From: a virus
Virus record (IMG/VR): IMGVR_UViG_3300017917_000199
Coordinates: 20,962 to 84,961 of that record
Direction: 5' to 3' (one strand)
Length of the DNA stretch: 64,000 bases
A program made the translations under genes and the position numbers. A model generated the notes under the pieces. The model had not been told where the DNA came from, did no database searches, and saw nothing but the letters and a program-made list of their open reading frames with translations. Positions 42,056 through 50,750 of this stretch are shown one piece after another (position 1 is the first letter of the stretch; every line of letters starts with the position of its first letter).

Positions 42056-42931
42056 TTAACTCTTATCATAGGACCATTTCCAAGTGTATCCATCTTCAAG
42101 ACCTAGCTTTTCACATAGTTCTTCTGTAAAAGTTCCGTCGATTCTTAATGTATATCGGAATACTGGTTCAGGATCTACACCATGATAATCTCTGTTGTTG
42201 AAGAAATAACTTTTAGCACCATTAGGAAGATAGTATTTTTCTTTTGTTTTTTCGTCCCATATAAAACTTGGGCGCCATCCACCGTCAAAGAACAGATTAA
42301 TATTGTGGTCGCTATGTTCTGCAACTACACTATCTCTATGAATAGTCACCCCAGCGTTTGGATAAGTCGTGAAAAACATGACCCTGCCTATATTTTTAAA
42401 GGGAAGGGTTTTTATGTATTCAAGTAATTTAGGAAAATGTTTACTTGCTTCAGTCCAATTATCGTTGTCTTTTGTTTTGTTTCGAAATTCGCTATGTTTT
42501 AAATATAATGCAAAGAACCATGGTATGACCGATCCCAATGCAAAATACGCATACTTATATGCCACTTGCATTTTTTGCCCTTCAGGTGCTTTTTCTATTA
42601 ACTCTAGTATAGCTTTTTTATGCACTCCGGAAGGATCTATTTCAGAAAGATTTTTTAAAGTGTCAGACCAGCATCCATGATTATTATACTTCTTTTCTTC
42701 TTCCGGTGGAATGTCTCCGTAGACCATTCCCATTTTGTAATCGTTGCTCAGTGCTAAACCCTGACAGCATTCAATATGCAATTCAGAATCCATGCTATGG
42801 TCAATATAGTTGTCCATAGAAATTATAGGGGTACGGGTCGTACCTACACCCCTCACACCAAATTCTTGGTAAGCAAAATGCGGTACCATAACATCTCCTA
42901 TTTTATATAGAAGATGTTGTTGGTCTTTCAT
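42056..42931 (-). CDS. 2OG-Fe(II) / aspartyl beta-hydroxylase-like oxygenase
   Basis: 291 aa. The second half carries GVTIHRDSVVAEHSDHNINL (H-x-D of the facial triad, about residue 198), FNNRDYHGVD (distal His, about 243) and RYTLRIDG (Arg for 2-oxoglutarate), as in the Asp/Asn beta-hydroxylase branch. Such enzymes are frequent in marine T4-like phages; substrates are mostly unknown. The start overlaps mazG by 4 nt and the operon is driven by a consensus sigma70 promoter at 44767, so this is likely an early gene. Confidence 0.75.
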   Translation of the reverse strand: MKDQQHLLYKIGDVMVPHFAYQEFGVRGVGTTRTPIISMDNYIDHSMDSELHIECCQGLALSNDYKMGMVYGDIPPEEEKKYNNHGCWSDTLKNLSEIDPSGVHKKAILELIEKAPEGQKMQVAYKYAYFALGSVIPWFFALYLKHSEFRNKTKDNDNWTEASKHFPKLLEYIKTLPFKNIGRVMFFTTYPNAGVTIHRDSVVAEHSDHNINLFFDGGWRPSFIWDEKTKEKYYLPNGAKSYFFNNRDYHGVDPEPVFRYTLRIDGTFTEELCEKLGLEDGYTWKWSYDKS

Positions 42932-43338
42932 AGGTCACCCTCTTTTCGGTTCTCACTGTAGAATGCATCAAAGTGTCCGCCCGGGTATCGTGATTCTAGC
43001 TTGGAAACATTTTCAGCAATCACATCATTGGGGTCGTATCCAAGTGCCCTGCAAGCATTAGTCCAGTACCAAAAGATATCACCGAGTTCACGCTTCATAT
43101 GAAAACGATTATCTTCATTGAAGGGCTTACCTTGGAACATAATCTTTTTAACGATTTCGTTAAACTCGCCGCCCTCACTTGCTAGACCGATACCTGCTGT
43201 AGCAAGCAATGGGACATTCAAATTCTGCTCTTGTAGTTCAAGTACACGGGCAATAAATGCACCTGTGTCGTTACTTGCCTCACTGGTAACTGCTTGGACA
43301 AAGTCCTTGTATTTGTTTAAATCAATTTGTTGTGTCAT
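42928..43338 (-). CDS. mazG: MazG-like nucleotide pyrophosphohydrolase
   Basis: 136 aa. Family enzymes hydrolyse NTPs or dNTPs (possibly ppGpp) to monophosphates. The metal-binding E-x-x-E ... E-x-x-D arrangement is present: GLASEGGEFNEIVKKIMFQG then HMKRELGDIFWYWTNACRAL. The all-alpha body and PNDVIAENVSKLESRYPGG end fit phage MazG. AAAGGAA precedes ATG 43338. It lies in an early operon with the 2OG oxygenase. Confidence 0.88.
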   Translation of the reverse strand: MTQQIDLNKYKDFVQAVTSEASNDTGAFIARVLELQEQNLNVPLLATAGIGLASEGGEFNEIVKKIMFQGKPFNEDNRFHMKRELGDIFWYWTNACRALGYDPNDVIAENVSKLESRYPGGHFDAFYSENRKEGDL

Positions 43339-43347
43339 ATTTTTCCT

Positions 43348-43578
43348 TTAATCATTAATCACATTGAACAGTGCGTCACCTGCAACTTTGTCAAAAGGTG
43401 CGCCATATTCAGCAATGTGTTGTGCATCTTCGTGTTCGTCACGACCTGCTACAACATCAATATAGTATTTGAAGTTCGCAACGCCTGTCTGACGGTAATC
43501 TTCTTTTTCATGGTCTTGTACGATTTGCACAATACCAATACAGGTTCTACCTGTAAACCATTTTACTCCTGTAATCAT
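43348..43578 (-). CDS. Small conserved hypothetical protein
   Basis: 76 aa: MITGVKWFTGRTCIGIVQIV, FKYYIDVVAGRDEHEDAQH and GAPFDKVAGDALFNVIND. A compact alpha/beta protein, not recognised. It starts 1 nt after the 386-aa gene and is followed by mazG after 9 nt. Confidence 0.65.
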   Translation of the reverse strand: MITGVKWFTGRTCIGIVQIVQDHEKEDYRQTGVANFKYYIDVVAGRDEHEDAQHIAEYGAPFDKVAGDALFNVIND

Positions 43579-43579
43579 A

Positions 43580-44740
43580 TTAGAATGCCTTTAGAATAAT
43601 CATGTTTTCGTTAAAGCGACCGTTAGGTTGAGTCGCAACTGCCTTGATACTGTCAAAGAATTTTCGTGCCGCGGGCTTACTGCCCATGACTTCTTTGATT
43701 TGTTCGCCTGGCTTACGCAGTGTTTTAATCTCACTCTTGTTACTGTCAAAGCCTAGAATTGTGTTACCCTTGACTGTGAAAGTTTTAGAGTATTCGTCTG
43801 CAATATAATGATGCAGTTTGCGCTTTGCAGTATCATATACCCACGCTTCGCTTGCACCATGCAACTTAGTAGGATGCACACTGACAAGATCCAACTTATT
43901 TGCAGGGTCTTTGAATTCTTTGAGGTACTTGAGTTTTGCGACGACCTTCTCGATAGGCACAGCTTTTTTCTTGCGAGGTGCTTTAGCTGCCTTTTTGATA
44001 CTGATATAACTGTTCAGTTCACCGAGCACTTGTTCAATAAATTTGAGCAGGTTGCGAATCTGAATCTTACCCATGTCACGGTAACCATCTTTGACTTCTT
44101 TGTCACCGTTACTAAGCAATTCAAATTCTGATTGCTTGCGCTTCCAGAATTCAACAATCAGTGGAATGTGCTGGGGCAATACATTGAATCGTGCAACGAT
44201 ATCAACTGTTTTTTGTGTAGTCTTACCTTCAAGGAAGTATTCATCGAACATGCCTTCAAGTTCACCTGCAGCCTCACGTGCTTTGTCACGCATGATTTCC
44301 TGCACATTAGGTCGATTGCTTACAGGCTTTTCTTCCTCTTTTTCAACAACTGCAGGTTTCGCTGTTAGTTTTAGCAACCGAGAAATTTCATTTTCTACTG
44401 TTGCTTCCTCATGTTCTGTCAATTCAAGACCGCGAATAGACATGCGAGACAACCAGCATAGTGTCATCAAAAATTCTTTGTCATCGACTTTACGCAATGC
44501 TTTAGCTTCATTGGCTCGGTCGTGATGTTCACAATATTGTGCCAACAGTTCCTTAGCGTCTTTCTTGCCATAGAAACGGTTATACCAGTTAAAACTCCGC
44601 GCAAGTGCAATTCCGCGATAGTCAGTATCAGGTTGCAACGCAAAATAGGGCTCTTCGCCCATGTATTTTGTGTCGGGATCCCTAGGATTCAGTGATTTAA
44701 CGAAGTGGTCACCGGTCTTTTTGGGTTTGCGTGTAGCCAT
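43580..44740 (-). CDS. Conserved hypothetical protein heading an early operon
   Basis: 386 aa: MATRKPKKTGDHFVKSLNPR, FNWYNRFYGKKDAKELLAQY, a Glu/Lys-rich linker around residue 130, VDIVARFNVLPQHIPLIVEF and a C-terminal half with a basic patch (KKAAKAPRKKKAVPIEK) and beta structure (EAWVYDTAKRKLHHYIADEY). I recall similar proteins in T4-like phages without function. It has the strongest early promoter in the window (TTGACA-N17-TATAAT) plus AGGAG, so it should be made early and in quantity. Confidence 0.7.
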   Translation of the reverse strand: MATRKPKKTGDHFVKSLNPRDPDTKYMGEEPYFALQPDTDYRGIALARSFNWYNRFYGKKDAKELLAQYCEHHDRANEAKALRKVDDKEFLMTLCWLSRMSIRGLELTEHEEATVENEISRLLKLTAKPAVVEKEEEKPVSNRPNVQEIMRDKAREAAGELEGMFDEYFLEGKTTQKTVDIVARFNVLPQHIPLIVEFWKRKQSEFELLSNGDKEVKDGYRDMGKIQIRNLLKFIEQVLGELNSYISIKKAAKAPRKKKAVPIEKVVAKLKYLKEFKDPANKLDLVSVHPTKLHGASEAWVYDTAKRKLHHYIADEYSKTFTVKGNTILGFDSNKSEIKTLRKPGEQIKEVMGSKPAARKFFDSIKAVATQPNGRFNENMIILKAF

Positions 44741-44757
44741 GAATGCTCCTATGAAAG

Positions 44758-44795
44758 AATAACGTTATTATATATCATTGCCCAATTACTGTCAA
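44758..44795 (-). promoter_or_regulatory. Consensus sigma70 promoter with palindrome at +1
   Basis: TTGACA (44795-44790), 17-bp spacer, TATAAT (44772-44767): both hexamers are perfect. A 12-bp palindrome AATAACGTTATT (44758-44769) overlaps the end of the -10 and the start site, a plausible operator. ATG 44740 follows with AGGAG. Confidence 0.9.
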
Positions 44796-44818
44796 GTTTA
44801 AAAAGGTAATACTTTTGC

Positions 44819-44827
44819 GATAAATAA
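44819..44827 (+). promoter_or_regulatory. Late-type promoter element GATAAATAA
   Basis: Plus strand, 19 nt before ATG 44847 of the gp14-like gene. Confidence 0.6.
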
Positions 44828-44846
44828 ATGATTAGAGTACAAAAAT

Positions 44847-46559
44847 ATGCCACGTTTAAGTCTATACCGCCCAAATAAAACTAATGACTACAATTTCTTG
44901 GATAGAATTGTTTCCGAACAGTTAACCGCGGGTGGAACGGATCTTTATGTTCACAAATACATGGGTCCTAAAACAACACCCTCAACTGATTATACTCAGC
45001 CACAATATGCTGATTTAAGTCCTACAAATATACAAGATTTACTATTTTTAGAGAATAGGGATAGGGTATATGACAAAAACATATACAGACTTCGTGGGCA
45101 TTATAATGTACAAAACTTAGATTTTGATTTAAGCCAATTTGGTTTATTCTTAAACAACGACATTATCTTTATTACTGTCCATTATAACGATATGATTGAG
45201 TTAATCGGTCGTAAGTTAATGGTTGGTGATGTAATCGAATTACCGCACTTAATAGATTATAATCCATTGGATGAAAGTATCCAATATGCATTAAAACGAT
45301 TTATGCAAATTACTGACGCTAATTATGCGTCAGAAGGATTTAGTCAAACATGGTTCCCTCATTTATGGCGTATTAAATGTGAGCCATTAGTTAATAGTCA
45401 AGAATTTGATGACATTCTCAAACAACCTAATAATCAGGATAATTATTTAGGTAACTGGGAAGATGGTAGAGTTTATCCTCCAGGATATACTATTAACTTC
45501 GGTGACAAGATTTACGAATCATTACAAGAAGTTCCAATAGGAGTAACTCCCCCTAATGAATTATATTGGAGAGAAATTGTTGATGGTAGTTTAGCTGATA
45601 TATTATCTACATATAATAAGAATATCAATATCAATAATGCTATACTTGAAGAAGCAAGACGATTAGTACCTAAATCAGGATACGATCAAAGTAATCTATA
45701 TATTGTACCTACATACGGAGAATATCAATCTAATACAGCATTATCAGGTAAACTAAATCAACCTGCGCCTCCTATTAGTGTTATCGCAACTAATGATTCA
45801 GCACCTATAATGACAGGCACGATTGCGTATATGCGTAATCCTAAATATAAAAATGCAAGTCCTGTATTAAGAGTTTCTAAAGAAGTTGCCAAGAGCATTT
45901 GGGACATGACTGCTGATATGCTAGATATGCCTTTAGGTAAGTTCCAGCAAACAAATTTAGAAATAGTCACACTTGCACCAGAAATGATAGGTAGTGGTTC
46001 AGGTCCAGTTGAAGGAGATCGTGTGTTAGCTGTTCAATCGTTTGGTCCAGTTACTGGTCCATTCGGTACTGCTGATAACACATATGCTACTGCTGACCAA
46101 GATCCTGACGCAACTGGCTTCACTGGCACAGAACCATATGGTCCTAATACAATGGACTATCGTGCTGATTGTGATCCGAGATTCCAATATATCGGTCGTT
46201 CAAGCCCTCGTAGCTTTGGTTACAGTATGGGTTACATGACAGGTGATGGCACAGCACCAAACGGGTATCCAACAGGTGCAGGTATTAGTTTCCCACAAAA
46301 TCCACAAGTTGGTGATTATTTCTTACGTATTGACTACATGCCTCAAATATTGTATCGTTGGGACGGTAGATTGTGGGTTAGAATCAGTGAGAATGTCAGA
46401 ACAGAAACAGGAATGACAGCAGGAGATTTGTCACAGCAATCTAGCTTCATAAATAACAGTAACGTAACAGTATTGACAGATGGAACAACTGTATCCCAAA
46501 GTCAACCATTGTCATCTATACTTTCTATAACACCAGACACTCTACCACCAGTAATTTAA
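44847..46559 (+). CDS. Neck protein, gp14-like
   Basis: 570 aa, more than twice T4 gp14 (256). The N-terminal ~200 residues carry the gp14-like pattern: DLLFLENRDRVYDKNIYRLR, SQFGLFLNNDIIFITVHYND and GRKLMVGDVIELPHLIDYNP (T4: DLIFGEDLKNKF ... GDLIYFPM). MPRLSLYRPNKTNDYNFLDR is typical of marine relatives. The remaining ~350 residues are Pro/Gly/Asn-rich and end near QPLSSILSITPDTLPPVI. In T4 gp14 binds gp13 and gp15 at the neck; here gp15 follows on the same strand after a homing endonuclease. Confidence 0.55.
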   Translation: MPRLSLYRPNKTNDYNFLDRIVSEQLTAGGTDLYVHKYMGPKTTPSTDYTQPQYADLSPTNIQDLLFLENRDRVYDKNIYRLRGHYNVQNLDFDLSQFGLFLNNDIIFITVHYNDMIELIGRKLMVGDVIELPHLIDYNPLDESIQYALKRFMQITDANYASEGFSQTWFPHLWRIKCEPLVNSQEFDDILKQPNNQDNYLGNWEDGRVYPPGYTINFGDKIYESLQEVPIGVTPPNELYWREIVDGSLADILSTYNKNININNAILEEARRLVPKSGYDQSNLYIVPTYGEYQSNTALSGKLNQPAPPISVIATNDSAPIMTGTIAYMRNPKYKNASPVLRVSKEVAKSIWDMTADMLDMPLGKFQQTNLEIVTLAPEMIGSGSGPVEGDRVLAVQSFGPVTGPFGTADNTYATADQDPDATGFTGTEPYGPNTMDYRADCDPRFQYIGRSSPRSFGYSMGYMTGDGTAPNGYPTGAGISFPQNPQVGDYFLRIDYMPQILYRWDGRLWVRISENVRTETGMTAGDLSQQSSFINNSNVTVLTDGTTVSQSQPLSSILSITPDTLPPVI

Positions 46560-46561
46560 TA

Positions 46562-47170
46562 TTATTTTAACTTACAATTGTTAAAATGCCATCTTGGCAT
46601 CGTAGATGATCCGCCCTTCTTACCACAATGTGGACATTCCACAATCTCATACTTCATCCCCGTTCGGGTTTTTGCGCTTTTATCAATCCATTCCTGTGGA
46701 AGTGGACGCCCCTTATTTTTATTGGGCTTAGTTCTTGCTTTAGGTTTTTTATATTTTAAACCAACCTTCTTAGCAAGATATTCAGGAGACCTTTTTATAC
46801 CTTTCTGACGCTTACTCTTATTTGCATTTTCTTCAGGAGAGTGTTTTCTACCCGTTTGAGCTTCTGCTATTTTCTTACGGCCGTCTGGTCCGGGATCACC
46901 ACCATCTCCGGTTTCAGGCTTTAGGTTAGCCCATTTATTACTATCAACTATTTCCCACAACTGACTATAGTATTCACCCCAATATTTTACCTCATCTGGT
47001 GTGGAACATTCTCGTAGAATCTCGGTATCATAATTGAAACCATGTTTTTTCAAATGTGCTTTCCAGTATTTTCCAGATCCAGAATAAGCATGTGGATCAT
47101 TTGCTGTAGTTTTACCTAAATACATCAATCCGGTAATTCGGTGTGTCTTTTTGTAAAGATAAATAGTCAT
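46562..47170 (-). CDS. GIY-YIG homing endonuclease
   Basis: 202 aa. The N-terminus has the GIY-YIG core as YLYKKTHRITGLMYLGKTTA and YSGSGKYWKAHLKKHG. The middle has repeated NUMOD3-like units (GRKKIAEAQTGRKHSPEENA; QKGIKRSPEYLAKKVG), DNA-binding modules of phage endonucleases. It ends in a CPHCGKKGG ... WHFNNCK zinc knuckle that is also present in the gene at the right edge. It lies antisense between gp14-like and gp15, the classic site choice of a mobile endonuclease next to conserved virion genes. Its promoter is a TATAAATAA element. Confidence 0.88.
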   Translation of the reverse strand: MTIYLYKKTHRITGLMYLGKTTANDPHAYSGSGKYWKAHLKKHGFNYDTEILRECSTPDEVKYWGEYYSQLWEIVDSNKWANLKPETGDGGDPGPDGRKKIAEAQTGRKHSPEENANKSKRQKGIKRSPEYLAKKVGLKYKKPKARTKPNKNKGRPLPQEWIDKSAKTRTGMKYEIVECPHCGKKGGSSTMPRWHFNNCKLK

Positions 47171-47225
47171 GCTGATGCTCCTTTATAGCGTTAGAGTAGT
47201 TGGGCCTGCCCGCCGCGAACTACAC

Positions 47226-47234
47226 TTATTTATA
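47226..47234 (-). promoter_or_regulatory. Late-type promoter element TATAAATAA
   Basis: Minus strand, 55 nt before ATG 47170. It contains the full T4 late consensus TATAAATA. The leader between contains a stem TAGTT ... AACTA around a GC-rich loop. Confidence 0.55.
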
Positions 47235-47248
47235 CAAGGACAACAGTT

Positions 47249-48625
47249 TTGGCCGCCTTCTTCTATGATAATCAGGTACGCAGATTCTTAATACAGTTTG
47301 CAAAAATTTTTAGTAACTGGTATGTTACTAAGGGTAAAGATCCTAACGGCAACGATATATTAGTTCGCGTACCTGTAATGTATGGAGATTCTAGTAGACA
47401 AGCTAGCACTATTATTGCTAATAACAGTTCCAGTAATTTACCTTCAGCACCGTTGATTACGTTTTACATTAGTGGTTTAGAATATGACCAACGTAGAACA
47501 CAAGATCCTACGTTCGTTGATAGAATAAGTGTTCGACAACGTACATATAATAGTGAAACACAAACATATGAACAAGTTCAAGGTCAAGCATTTACAGTTG
47601 AAAGATTAATGCCTGTTCCCTATACGTTGCGTGTTACTGTAGATTTTTGGACAACAAACTACAATCAAAAATTAGAATTGATTGAACAATTGGGAACATT
47701 GTTTAACCCATCATTAGAAATTCAATCTACTGATAACTTTATTGATTGGACTTCGTTGAGTGTTGTATATCAGGATGGATTAACATTTAGTAGCAGAACC
47801 ATTCCCCAAGGTACAGGTAATCCAATTGACGTAATGAGTTGGAAGTTCTATATGCCTATATGGATTAGTAACGCTGCTAAACTCAAGAAGTTTGGTGTTA
47901 TTGAGAAAATCATTGCAAGTATCTTTAAAGGTAATGCACTAACTGATATTCAAGATGACGATTTATTGTTAGGTACTAGACAGAAAATTACACCTTATGG
48001 ATACAAAGTATTGTTGATAGGAAACAACCTACAATTACTACCAGCGAATGAAACTTTTAACCCTCCTAACACAGATTTGAATCTACCTCCTGCACCAAAC
48101 ACTAGCTTGTATTGGTCTAGTTTGTTGAACGTATACGGCACACTAAGACCCGGTATTAGCCAGATATGGTTACAGAATCCATACATGGATACAGAAATTG
48201 TAGGTACGATTGTTCCGAACCCAGTTGATGATAGATTGTTAATCTATAACATCGACCCTGACACATTACCACAAAATACATTAGCTCCAGTTGATAGCGT
48301 TATCAATCCCTTGATTACAGGTCCAAATGCAGGCTTACCAGGACCTGTCCCAAATAGAAGATATTTGATAGTAGAAAGTGTAGGTCATGATGGAGACACC
48401 ACTACATCATGGGGAGATTTAGTTGCAAACGCTAATGATATTATTCAGTACAATGCTGGGTTAGGTAAATGGGTAGTATCGTTTGATTCTCAGGCTGCAA
48501 CGTCTGTCCAATACGTTACGAACTTAACGACCAACGTCCAATATCGCTATATGAATACTGAAAATATATGGATGAAATCCGTGGAAGGTTGGTACGATCA
48601 GGGCGACTACAGTATTGTAATCTAA
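47249..48625 (+). CDS. 15: Tail terminator / sheath stabiliser (gp15)
   Basis: 458 aa (T4 gp15: 272). The N-terminus FFYDNQVRRFLIQFAKIFSN followed by RVPVMYGDSSRQ matches T4 gp15 (YFYNSSFRRYATLMGDLFSN ... RVPITYAS), and FWTTNYNQKLELIEQLGTLF corresponds to T4 ELSIFTRYEDDMFQIVEQIL. It caps the tail and joins it to the neck. The start is TTG 47249, with AGGA 8 nt upstream and no usable ATG. The C-terminal ~180 residues are an extension not found in T4. Its 3' end contains the promoter of the Nudix gene. Confidence 0.9.
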   Translation: MAAFFYDNQVRRFLIQFAKIFSNWYVTKGKDPNGNDILVRVPVMYGDSSRQASTIIANNSSSNLPSAPLITFYISGLEYDQRRTQDPTFVDRISVRQRTYNSETQTYEQVQGQAFTVERLMPVPYTLRVTVDFWTTNYNQKLELIEQLGTLFNPSLEIQSTDNFIDWTSLSVVYQDGLTFSSRTIPQGTGNPIDVMSWKFYMPIWISNAAKLKKFGVIEKIIASIFKGNALTDIQDDDLLLGTRQKITPYGYKVLLIGNNLQLLPANETFNPPNTDLNLPPAPNTSLYWSSLLNVYGTLRPGISQIWLQNPYMDTEIVGTIVPNPVDDRLLIYNIDPDTLPQNTLAPVDSVINPLITGPNAGLPGPVPNRRYLIVESVGHDGDTTTSWGDLVANANDIIQYNAGLGKWVVSFDSQAATSVQYVTNLTTNVQYRYMNTENIWMKSVEGWYDQGDYSIVI

Positions 48626-48643
48626 CAGATTTCGTGCTATCAT
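48615..48643 (+). promoter_or_regulatory. Sigma70-type promoter of Nudix gene, predicted leaderless
   Basis: TTGTAA (48615-48620), 17-bp spacer, TATCAT (48638-48643), 5 nt, ATG 48649. The -35 lies in the last codons of gp15. Confidence 0.6.
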
Positions 48644-48648
48644 TTAGT

Positions 48649-49065
48649 ATGAACAACGTTGCTGCCGGTGTTTTCTTTTACAGTAAGAATACTAACCGTT
48701 TTTTATATCTTCTACGAACGGATACTAAAAATCCGGGCACGTGGGGTATACCCGGTGGAAAGTTAGAAGAAAACGAAACACTGCTTGAAGGTGTTATGCG
48801 TGAATGCACAGAGGAAATAGGTGGCTTTCCTGAAAATACAAAATTAGTTCCTATTCAAAAATTCAAAAATCATAGTTTTGTATACCATACTTTTTTCTGT
48901 GCAGTTGAAGATGAATTTACTCCAAAACTCAATGAAGAACATTGCGGGTATGCTTGGGTAGGAGATCATCAATACCCCAAGCCATTGCATCCTGGATTGT
49001 TTAGCACAGTCAACATTGATGTTGTACAAGAAAAATTACAAGCACTAATGAATAAGGGGACCTAA
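48649..49065 (+). CDS. Nudix hydrolase
   Basis: 138 aa. Hydrolyses a nucleoside diphosphate linked to another group. The complete Nudix box G-x5-E-x7-R-E-x2-E-E-x-G is present: GKLEENETLLEGVMRECTEE then IGG, at about residues 39-61. I chose ATG 48649 because homology begins there (NNVAAGVFFYSKNT); a longer frame reads back into gp15. The product could clean oxidised nucleotides or act on ADP-ribose, NAD or capped RNA. It has its own promoter and terminator. Confidence 0.9.
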   Translation: MNNVAAGVFFYSKNTNRFLYLLRTDTKNPGTWGIPGGKLEENETLLEGVMRECTEEIGGFPENTKLVPIQKFKNHSFVYHTFFCAVEDEFTPKLNEEHCGYAWVGDHQYPKPLHPGLFSTVNIDVVQEKLQALMNKGT

Positions 49066-49082
49066 GTCCCCTATTTTTATTT
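49056..49082 (+). terminator. Terminator overlapping the Nudix stop codon
   Basis: GGGGAC-CTAA-GTCCCC followed by TATTTTTATTTT. The TAA stop lies in the loop. Confidence 0.8.
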
Positions 49083-49391
49083 TAGAAATTTTGCTAGTGT
49101 TTCGAATCCTAACGATCCTATAACTACACCTGCTCCCATCATCATCCATCGCCATTTTTCTAAAGCAGATATCTTAGCGTCCAATGCTTTGTGTGCTGTC
49201 GCAGCGGCATCTGACATTCCCTTTAGTAGTTGGTGAGTGTCTTCAGTCTTTTTATTCATAGACTCAGAGAGAATTTTTATGTTCTCTTTGATCTCAGACA
49301 CATCCTGTTCAATATTCTCAACCTTGACTTCAAGTATTGCTATGTCAGTCTCGGTTTTTTGATTAAGTTTTATTGTTCTGGTATTAGACAT
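49077..49391 (-). CDS. Coiled-coil protein with C-terminal membrane anchor (XhlA-like)
   Basis: 104 aa. Residues about 15-75 form a heptad-rich coiled coil (AILEVKVENIEQDVSEIKEN), followed by KWRWMMMGAGVVIGSLGFET, one membrane helix. This is the layout of XhlA-type phage membrane proteins that assist holins. It starts 2 nt after the upstream virion gene. Role in lysis is inferred from layout only. Confidence 0.6.
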   Translation of the reverse strand: MSNTRTIKLNQKTETDIAILEVKVENIEQDVSEIKENIKILSESMNKKTEDTHQLLKGMSDAAATAHKALDAKISALEKWRWMMMGAGVVIGSLGFETLAKFLK

Positions 49392-49393
49392 GA

Positions 49394-50659
49394 TTAAGCG
49401 TTGTTAATAGTTACGATTGGGTTAGGTTGTCCGGATACGTTAGATACTTGACCATCGATTGGGTTTGTACCTGGATACGTATTAGCTGCATAAGCTGTAC
49501 CAAATGTTGCAATGATATCTGGGTTAGCATTTGCATCATTTGTATTATAGAACACTTGTGATTGATAATCATTCAATGACTGGATATATACAGTAGCTGA
49601 ATTTGCATATGTACCAATGATGTTCATTGTGTTAGGTGTTAGTGCAGTATTAGCAACATTAGCTGTATAACATTGTGCTGTTAATCCTGTAGTAGAACCT
49701 GTAGCCAAGTATTTTGTTTTGCCCTTTTGACGAACAATATAGCCTGGCTCATTATCAGCAAATATGTAATTTGCATTAGTAAAAGTTATCGGAGGTTCTG
49801 TATCTAAAACTACTACATCAATTGTAGCATTAGCTGCGGTGGTTCCAGTAGTTAACGCTCTTGTTGGTCCGTATTGTGTATTAGATACCGTAAAGGCTGC
49901 TGCGTTAGCAATAGTTTTAACAAAGTATGTTACACCTGCTACTAGACCACCTGTGTTCGCGTCGAATGTCACTGGCGCACCAACAAACAATGTTTGTGCG
50001 TTGCCAGAAGTACCAATAACATTTCCTGTAGCACTTGTGTTAGCAACAGCAACTGTAATATAACCTGTAACAGTATCAACAAATCCAACATCAACATAAT
50101 CTGTGCTGCCATTGATATTAGCTACAGCTACTTGTAGTGCTGAGCCAACTGATAACGTATTAGAGAAGTCAGTACCCTGACCGTAAACATTTAAGTTACC
50201 AGGATCACCGTACATTGTACCTACACCCACTTGACCAATAGCAACTTGACATAGTGTTTGTGAACCATAAAATGCTGTATTGCCACCAACTACACCGTAG
50301 CTTGTGCTGTTTGTTGCTGTGTTAGAACCATCAGGGTTACTAAATCCACTGTCAACTAATCCAACGGTAGCTGCTACTGTTGTACTTGTTGTAGTAGAAA
50401 GATTTACTGGGGTAAATGTTGGGTTAGCGTTTAATGGAGTAGCTGAAACAGTAAATGTGCTTGCTCCGGTTATTTTTAATATCCAATATGTTGTTCCACC
50501 TGTTAATCCACCTGTAGTTGTTGCTGGTACAACTGACATACCTGCAATAATACCTAATGTTGATAATGTCTGTGATACGGTTACTTCTTCTGTTGTTCCA
50601 TTAGTACCTGTGATTGTTAAGACTGCCTGAGCCTTAGATATTTTTAGAGGGCGTCCCAT
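49394..50659 (-). CDS. Repetitive virion protein, paralogue of 51498 gene
   Basis: 421 aa, Thr/Val/Asn-rich beta protein. MGRPLKISKAQAVLTITGTN opens like the 51498 protein (MGNALKIRK), and both share an IVRQKG-x-x-K-(Y/F)-L motif and PNTM further on. Two copies of the YY(V/W)-K/FTVS domain lie at about residues 35-85 and 220-280. Probably a fibre, decoration or baseplate protein. Its ~80-nt leader is structured and conserved with that of the paralogue. Confidence 0.65.
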   Translation of the reverse strand: MGRPLKISKAQAVLTITGTNGTTEEVTVSQTLSTLGIIAGMSVVPATTTGGLTGGTTYWILKITGASTFTVSATPLNANPTFTPVNLSTTTSTTVAATVGLVDSGFSNPDGSNTATNSTSYGVVGGNTAFYGSQTLCQVAIGQVGVGTMYGDPGNLNVYGQGTDFSNTLSVGSALQVAVANINGSTDYVDVGFVDTVTGYITVAVANTSATGNVIGTSGNAQTLFVGAPVTFDANTGGLVAGVTYFVKTIANAAAFTVSNTQYGPTRALTTGTTAANATIDVVVLDTEPPITFTNANYIFADNEPGYIVRQKGKTKYLATGSTTGLTAQCYTANVANTALTPNTMNIIGTYANSATVYIQSLNDYQSQVFYNTNDANANPDIIATFGTAYAANTYPGTNPIDGQVSNVSGQPNPIVTINNA

Positions 50660-50750
50660 TTGTTTCTCCTTATTGATATGTGGGTTCTATTCCACTACGC
50701 GGCGGGGACCGCATAAACTCCCATCATTAGGAGCATATGATATATTTATC
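50660..50750 (-). promoter_or_regulatory. Late element plus three-hairpin leader RNA (copy A)
   Basis: GATAAATATA (50750-50741), then a leader with stems CTCC/GGAG, GCGG/CCGC and GTGG/CCAC, a ribosome site AAGGAG and ATG 50659. Between the stems, TTTATGC and GCGTAG-n-GG and AGAACCC are shared with copy B at 52392-52483, while the paired bases differ in compensating ways. Confidence 0.65.

Noticed and set aside
44091-44525. Plus-strand 144-codon frame opposite the 386-aa early gene
   Set aside because: Antisense frame, no ribosome site, Ser/Arg-rich shadow composition; the minus-strand gene has a consensus promoter.
47180-47225. Leader of the GIY-YIG gene as a third copy of the three-hairpin RNA
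   Set aside because: It has a GC-rich hairpin but lacks the conserved TTTATGC, GCGTAG and AGAACCC segments.
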